A stretch of 64,000 bases of DNA. Origin: Cercis canadensis. Lineage: Eukaryota > Streptophyta > Magnoliopsida > Fabales > Fabaceae. Shown here piece after piece: positions 60,910 through 64,000 of the stretch. The translations under genes and the position numbers were made by a program. The DNA is taken from NCBI GenBank assembly GCA_003255065.1, contig QAOA01003736.1, positions 1,887,211 through 1,951,210 on the forward strand, given 5' to 3'. Numbering within the stretch: position 1 is the stretch's first letter; each line of letters begins with the position of its first letter. Below the pieces are notes generated by a model. That model searched no databases. It saw only the letters and a list, made by a program, of their open reading frames with translations, and was not told the origin of the DNA.

Positions 60910-62400
60910 ATCAAGCACTATTTTAAAAATCAAACTGGACCAGCCGGTTCAACCGGTACTTGATGAAGAAAATGGTTCAATTCATGCCTATGAACTGTTG
61001 CATCGATTAAATTGCTTAAAACCTGTGAAAATCGTTTGAACTAGTACAAATCGGTCCGGTTTTGCACTAGTACAAATCGGTCCGGTTTTGCGAAAATCGA
61101 ACAGCTTGCAAAATCTGTAAGATTGAAAGCAATATCGTTCATGAGAGGATTCAATCCCCTCACCTTTGCTTCAAAAAGAACATTTTTTGCCACTATGACA
61201 TTTTATCTTTTAAGTAAATTATCACGTATAAATATATTTATTAATAAAATAGTTAAAAAAATAATATTTCACCATCCAAATCATTAGGACAACTCTNGGT
61301 ACTCGATGAAGAAAATGGTTCAATTCATGCCTATGAACTGTTGCATCGATTAAATTGCTTAAAACCTGTGACAATCGTTTGAACTAGTACAAATCGGTCC
61401 GGTTTTGCGAAAATCGAACGGCTTGCAAAATCTGTAAGATTGAAAGCAATATTGTTCATGAGAGGATTCAATCCCCTCACCTTTGCTTCAAAAAGAACAT
61501 TTTTTGCCACTATGACATTTTATCTTTTAAGTAAATTATCACGTATAAATATATTTATTAATAAAATAGTTAAAAAAATAATATTTCACCATCCAAATCA
61601 TTAGGACAACTCTAAACTTGTATTTATTGTTGCACAAAAATTATTTAAACTATTTAGTAGATTTATTTAATATTAAATATTTAAATATGTAAAAATTATA
61701 ACACATAATTACACAGTACATAGGCTTTAACTTAAGATATTTTACTAATTTCTTAAAACTTTAACCATTAACCCATTGCTTTATTATTATCCTCATCTTC
61801 TCATTTTTTTCCTCATTTTTATTATTATTTAATGCACGTGTGTCACTAACTCCACTAAAAAAGAACAAAATCATATGCATCTATGTGGGTTTGACACCAC
61901 ATGTTCTTGCATTTTTTTTTCTCTTAGTCTATTATGCATGATTTAATTGGTTTATGGGTTATTTATTTATTGTCTCTTTTTTTTTTTGTTATGATTATTT
62001 GGTTATTTATTTATATGTTATGATTATCTGATTTTGTTATATTAGAAATTGTGAACTTGATTATGTTACGAGTATGTGAACTTGTAAGAGATATTGGCTA
62101 TTGAAACAATCTAATTTTGTTCTAGGTCACAATTTTAAATTAGGTGTATATATATTAGGTTTTTATATCTTTTGATTTTTAGTTATTTGAATTTTTAAAT
62201 TTAAGACTTTCACTTATGAGTTAAATTTAATGATTTGTGCTTCATCTTCCATGTTTTATTTTTTGTAAATCTTTGAGTTTAGAAAAAGTTGCGATTCAAC
62301 CAATCTGACCAGCGGTAATTGGTCTGACCGGTCCAACCAATCATTTTTTGCTACATCGGTTCGGTTCGGTTTTTAAGAATCAAGTGAACCAAATCGGCAC
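60910..62400. mobile_element. Candidate decayed element with CCGGTTCAACCGG-type ends
   Basis: The left part (TTTTAAAAATCAAACTGG, then CCGGTTCAACCGGT) resembles the right part read in reverse (CTTAAAAACCGAACCG, then TTGGTTGGACCGGTC). Such inverted arrangements of AACCGG-rich ends are widespread in plant DNA transposons. There is no coding sequence. The unit is lengthened by the duplicated contig ends at 60955-61613. Confidence 0.35.
60955..61613. repeat. Duplicated contig ends around a single N (61297)
   Basis: Bases 60955-61296 (342) and 61298-61613 (316) are the same sequence. They differ by a few substitutions and by a 26-bp unit starting ACTAGTACAAATCGG, present twice in the left copy and once in the right. 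The indel hints that the two contig ends came from different haplotypes. Confidence 0.85.
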
Positions 62401-63121
62401 ATTACGTCTCTGAATAAAGTTCCTCACTTTTGTGCATAAGGATCAAGCAGAGGATCAGAGAGAAGATGTGGGGTCGATTTCTGAAGACGACAGAGAAGAA
62501 TATAAACTGGGTCGGGTCGAAAGTGGTAGAGGTGGGGTTGATGCGGTGATGCCCACCGATTCCTCTGAACTCGAGTAGAAATGGGTGGGTCGCCGAGTGT
62601 GATTGAAATTTTATCAATTATTAAGAACAGTTTTGTAAAGGAATCGGTAGGGTGCCTGAAGTTACTAAGTGCGTGCTCATCTTGTATACATTTTGAAAGT
62701 CTAGGTAACAACACCTTTTACTTGAGGAAAAAGATTGCCTTTATATACTTCTTCAGTATTCCTTAACTGTTTTATCACTTAGATTCAACATTTTGTTGCC
62801 CGTTCTCAGTCATTTTAATACGGATGTGTATCTGTAAGCATGAACCTGGGCTTAGAAAATTGTATTATCCTTCATTTTACTTGTATGGTCTGTGATAAAT
62901 AGGCTAATAAAGAGGGGGTGGATGGTATGCAGAGGCTCTACTTAGGAACAAGTTGGATACTAGTATTCATATATGGATCTAAACCCATAAATATGCCTGA
63001 TCAGATCTTGTAATTTCGCCTTGATGATCCAAAGTAAAATCTGATGTTGCCACCTTTTGCTTGTTGATACATACTAGCTGTTTGGAAGGCATATGTGAAC
63101 TAAAACTTGTTACAATAGCAG
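62401..63121. other. Spacer upstream of the cyclase-like exons
   Basis: No exon encoding the HTGTHVDAP-type metal-binding motif or other N-terminal parts of the cyclase family was seen. One short frame near 62466 (MWGRFLKTTEKN, then a stop) has no recognisable family. Confidence 0.4.
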
Positions 63122-64000
63122 GCGGCTTATGTTTCAGAAGGAATTTGATTCAAGCTATGTGGGATTCATGGAGGACGGGGCAAAATGGCTAGCGGAGAAC
63201 ACTGACATCAAACTTGAAGGTAAGATATATATGGTTGTTTAAGATTTGGGCTGCTTTTTCTTAATGGCTTTTTGTCTGTCCTTTTTTCCCGCGTCAAATG
63301 ACTGGGTCTATATCTAGTCTTGCACATTTCTTTTCTTTCTTTCATCTACTTTCTCTGTTATCTATGTAACTCTAAGCTCAAAAACTTTTTCCCCAAAATA
63401 TAGAAATAGCATATAACCTTAAGTTCAAACTTGATGTTAGTCATATTTCTATATGTTGTATTGCATACTTATTGTTTCAATAACACACTTCCATGTGATA
63501 CAATGTAGGAGTTGATTACTTATCTGCTGCTGCTTATGAACACTCGGTTCAATCTCACCTTATTTTCCTAGAAGGCAGGGTAAGAAAATATTTGTCTTAT
63601 GGTGCACTCAATATGAATTTGCAAATTATTCCTACCCTTTTGAGTTACAAAAAAAAATCATGTCCTGTAGTTCAACATGTATTGATGGTCCTCAAGTCTG
63701 GCATTGTTCTTTTCTTGAAAAACTTTAATAGTAGATTGTATACTCAAGTGCCCCTTGAGTTCTGATCTTCATTGTCATGAATATCATTTGGTGTTTCACC
63801 CAAAAAGGGTAGTAAAGTATCTGTTAATGTCTCACTTTTAATAGTTTGATAACTCATTTAAAGTTGAATTAACTATTTTGGTTCTTTACTCTTGCTTGTC
63901 AAACTGTTGGCTTCTTGATAATTGTTAAAAAGTTGTAAAATTTGGGGTCATCAGTGTCACTAATATCGTTTATATTCTATATTCTTAGATGTTTACAGCT
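63122..64000 (+). CDS. Cyclase / kynurenine formamidase-like gene, internal exons, incomplete
   Basis: Two exons with good splice sites are visible: 63122-63219 and 63509-63579. They read RLMFQKEFDSSYVGFM, then EDGAKWLAENTDIKL, then GVDYLSAAAYEHSVQSH and LIFLEGR. This corresponds to the C-terminal half of plant cyclase-family (PF04199) proteins, which have NTDRRLMF, TSYVGFM and GIDYLSVAAYD at the same places. The next exon, expected to start with an ILVEGL-like strand, should lie beyond 64000. The 5' exons with the metal-binding HTGTHVDAPGH motif are not found in the 4 kb upstream, so this may be a 5'-truncated copy, or a gene with a very long intron. Enzymatic role is uncertain; Arabidopsis relatives are secreted or apoplastic cyclase-like proteins. 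Confidence 0.7.

Noticed and set aside
1..64000. CRISPR arrays, bacterial operons, riboswitches, rRNA genes
   Set aside because: None seen; the window is plant nuclear DNA and direct repeats are explained by tandem duplication, transposons or contig joins.

Overview
This window is nuclear DNA of a flowering plant, most likely a dicot. The evidence is AT-rich spacers, multi-exon genes with GT-AG introns, and plant-only families: a DREB-type AP2 factor, a CRS2-associated chloroplast splicing factor, STP hexose transporters, plant GT47 exostosins and a plant mobile domain. I cannot name the species. The sequence is draft quality. It has one 902-base gap (49094-49995) and eight isolated N bases, each lying between two copies of the same sequence, which look like unmerged contig ends.

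Layout. At 1-8.6 kb there is gene-free spacer holding a 1.03 kb Mutator-type element (2726-3760) that carries a captured 5' piece of a DUF620 gene. At 8.6-9.4 kb lies an intronless DREB (A-4 type) transcription factor on the minus strand. At 9.5-17.4 kb there is spacer only. At 17.4-20.7 kb lies a seven-exon alpha/beta hydrolase (minus). At 21.8-30.15 kb lies a large decayed Mutator-like element with long terminal inverted repeats, a transposase remnant (plus) and a broken plant-mobile-domain gene (minus). At 30.85-38.64 kb lie two tandem GT47 exostosin-type glycosyltransferases (minus). At 39.3-42.7 kb lies CAF1 (plus), head-to-head with the second GT47 gene. At 43.5-58.7 kb lie three tandem STP14-like hexose/H+ symporters (minus), the middle one cut by the gap and the last lacking the first intron. 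A solo LTR with a perfect 5-bp target duplication sits 141 bp past the stop of the third. At 63.1 kb begins a piece of a kynurenine formamidase/cyclase-family gene, which runs off the window.

The genes form no operon-like unit. Their themes are carbohydrate handling (two Golgi glycosyltransferases, three plasma-membrane sugar transporters), chloroplast group II intron splicing (CAF1) and transcriptional control (DREB). Local tandem duplication (GT47 x2, STP x3) and transposon activity (two Mutator-type elements, one solo LTR, several smaller inverted-repeat elements) explain most of the structure. All exon boundaries below were read by eye from splice consensus, frame continuity and comparison between paralogues.
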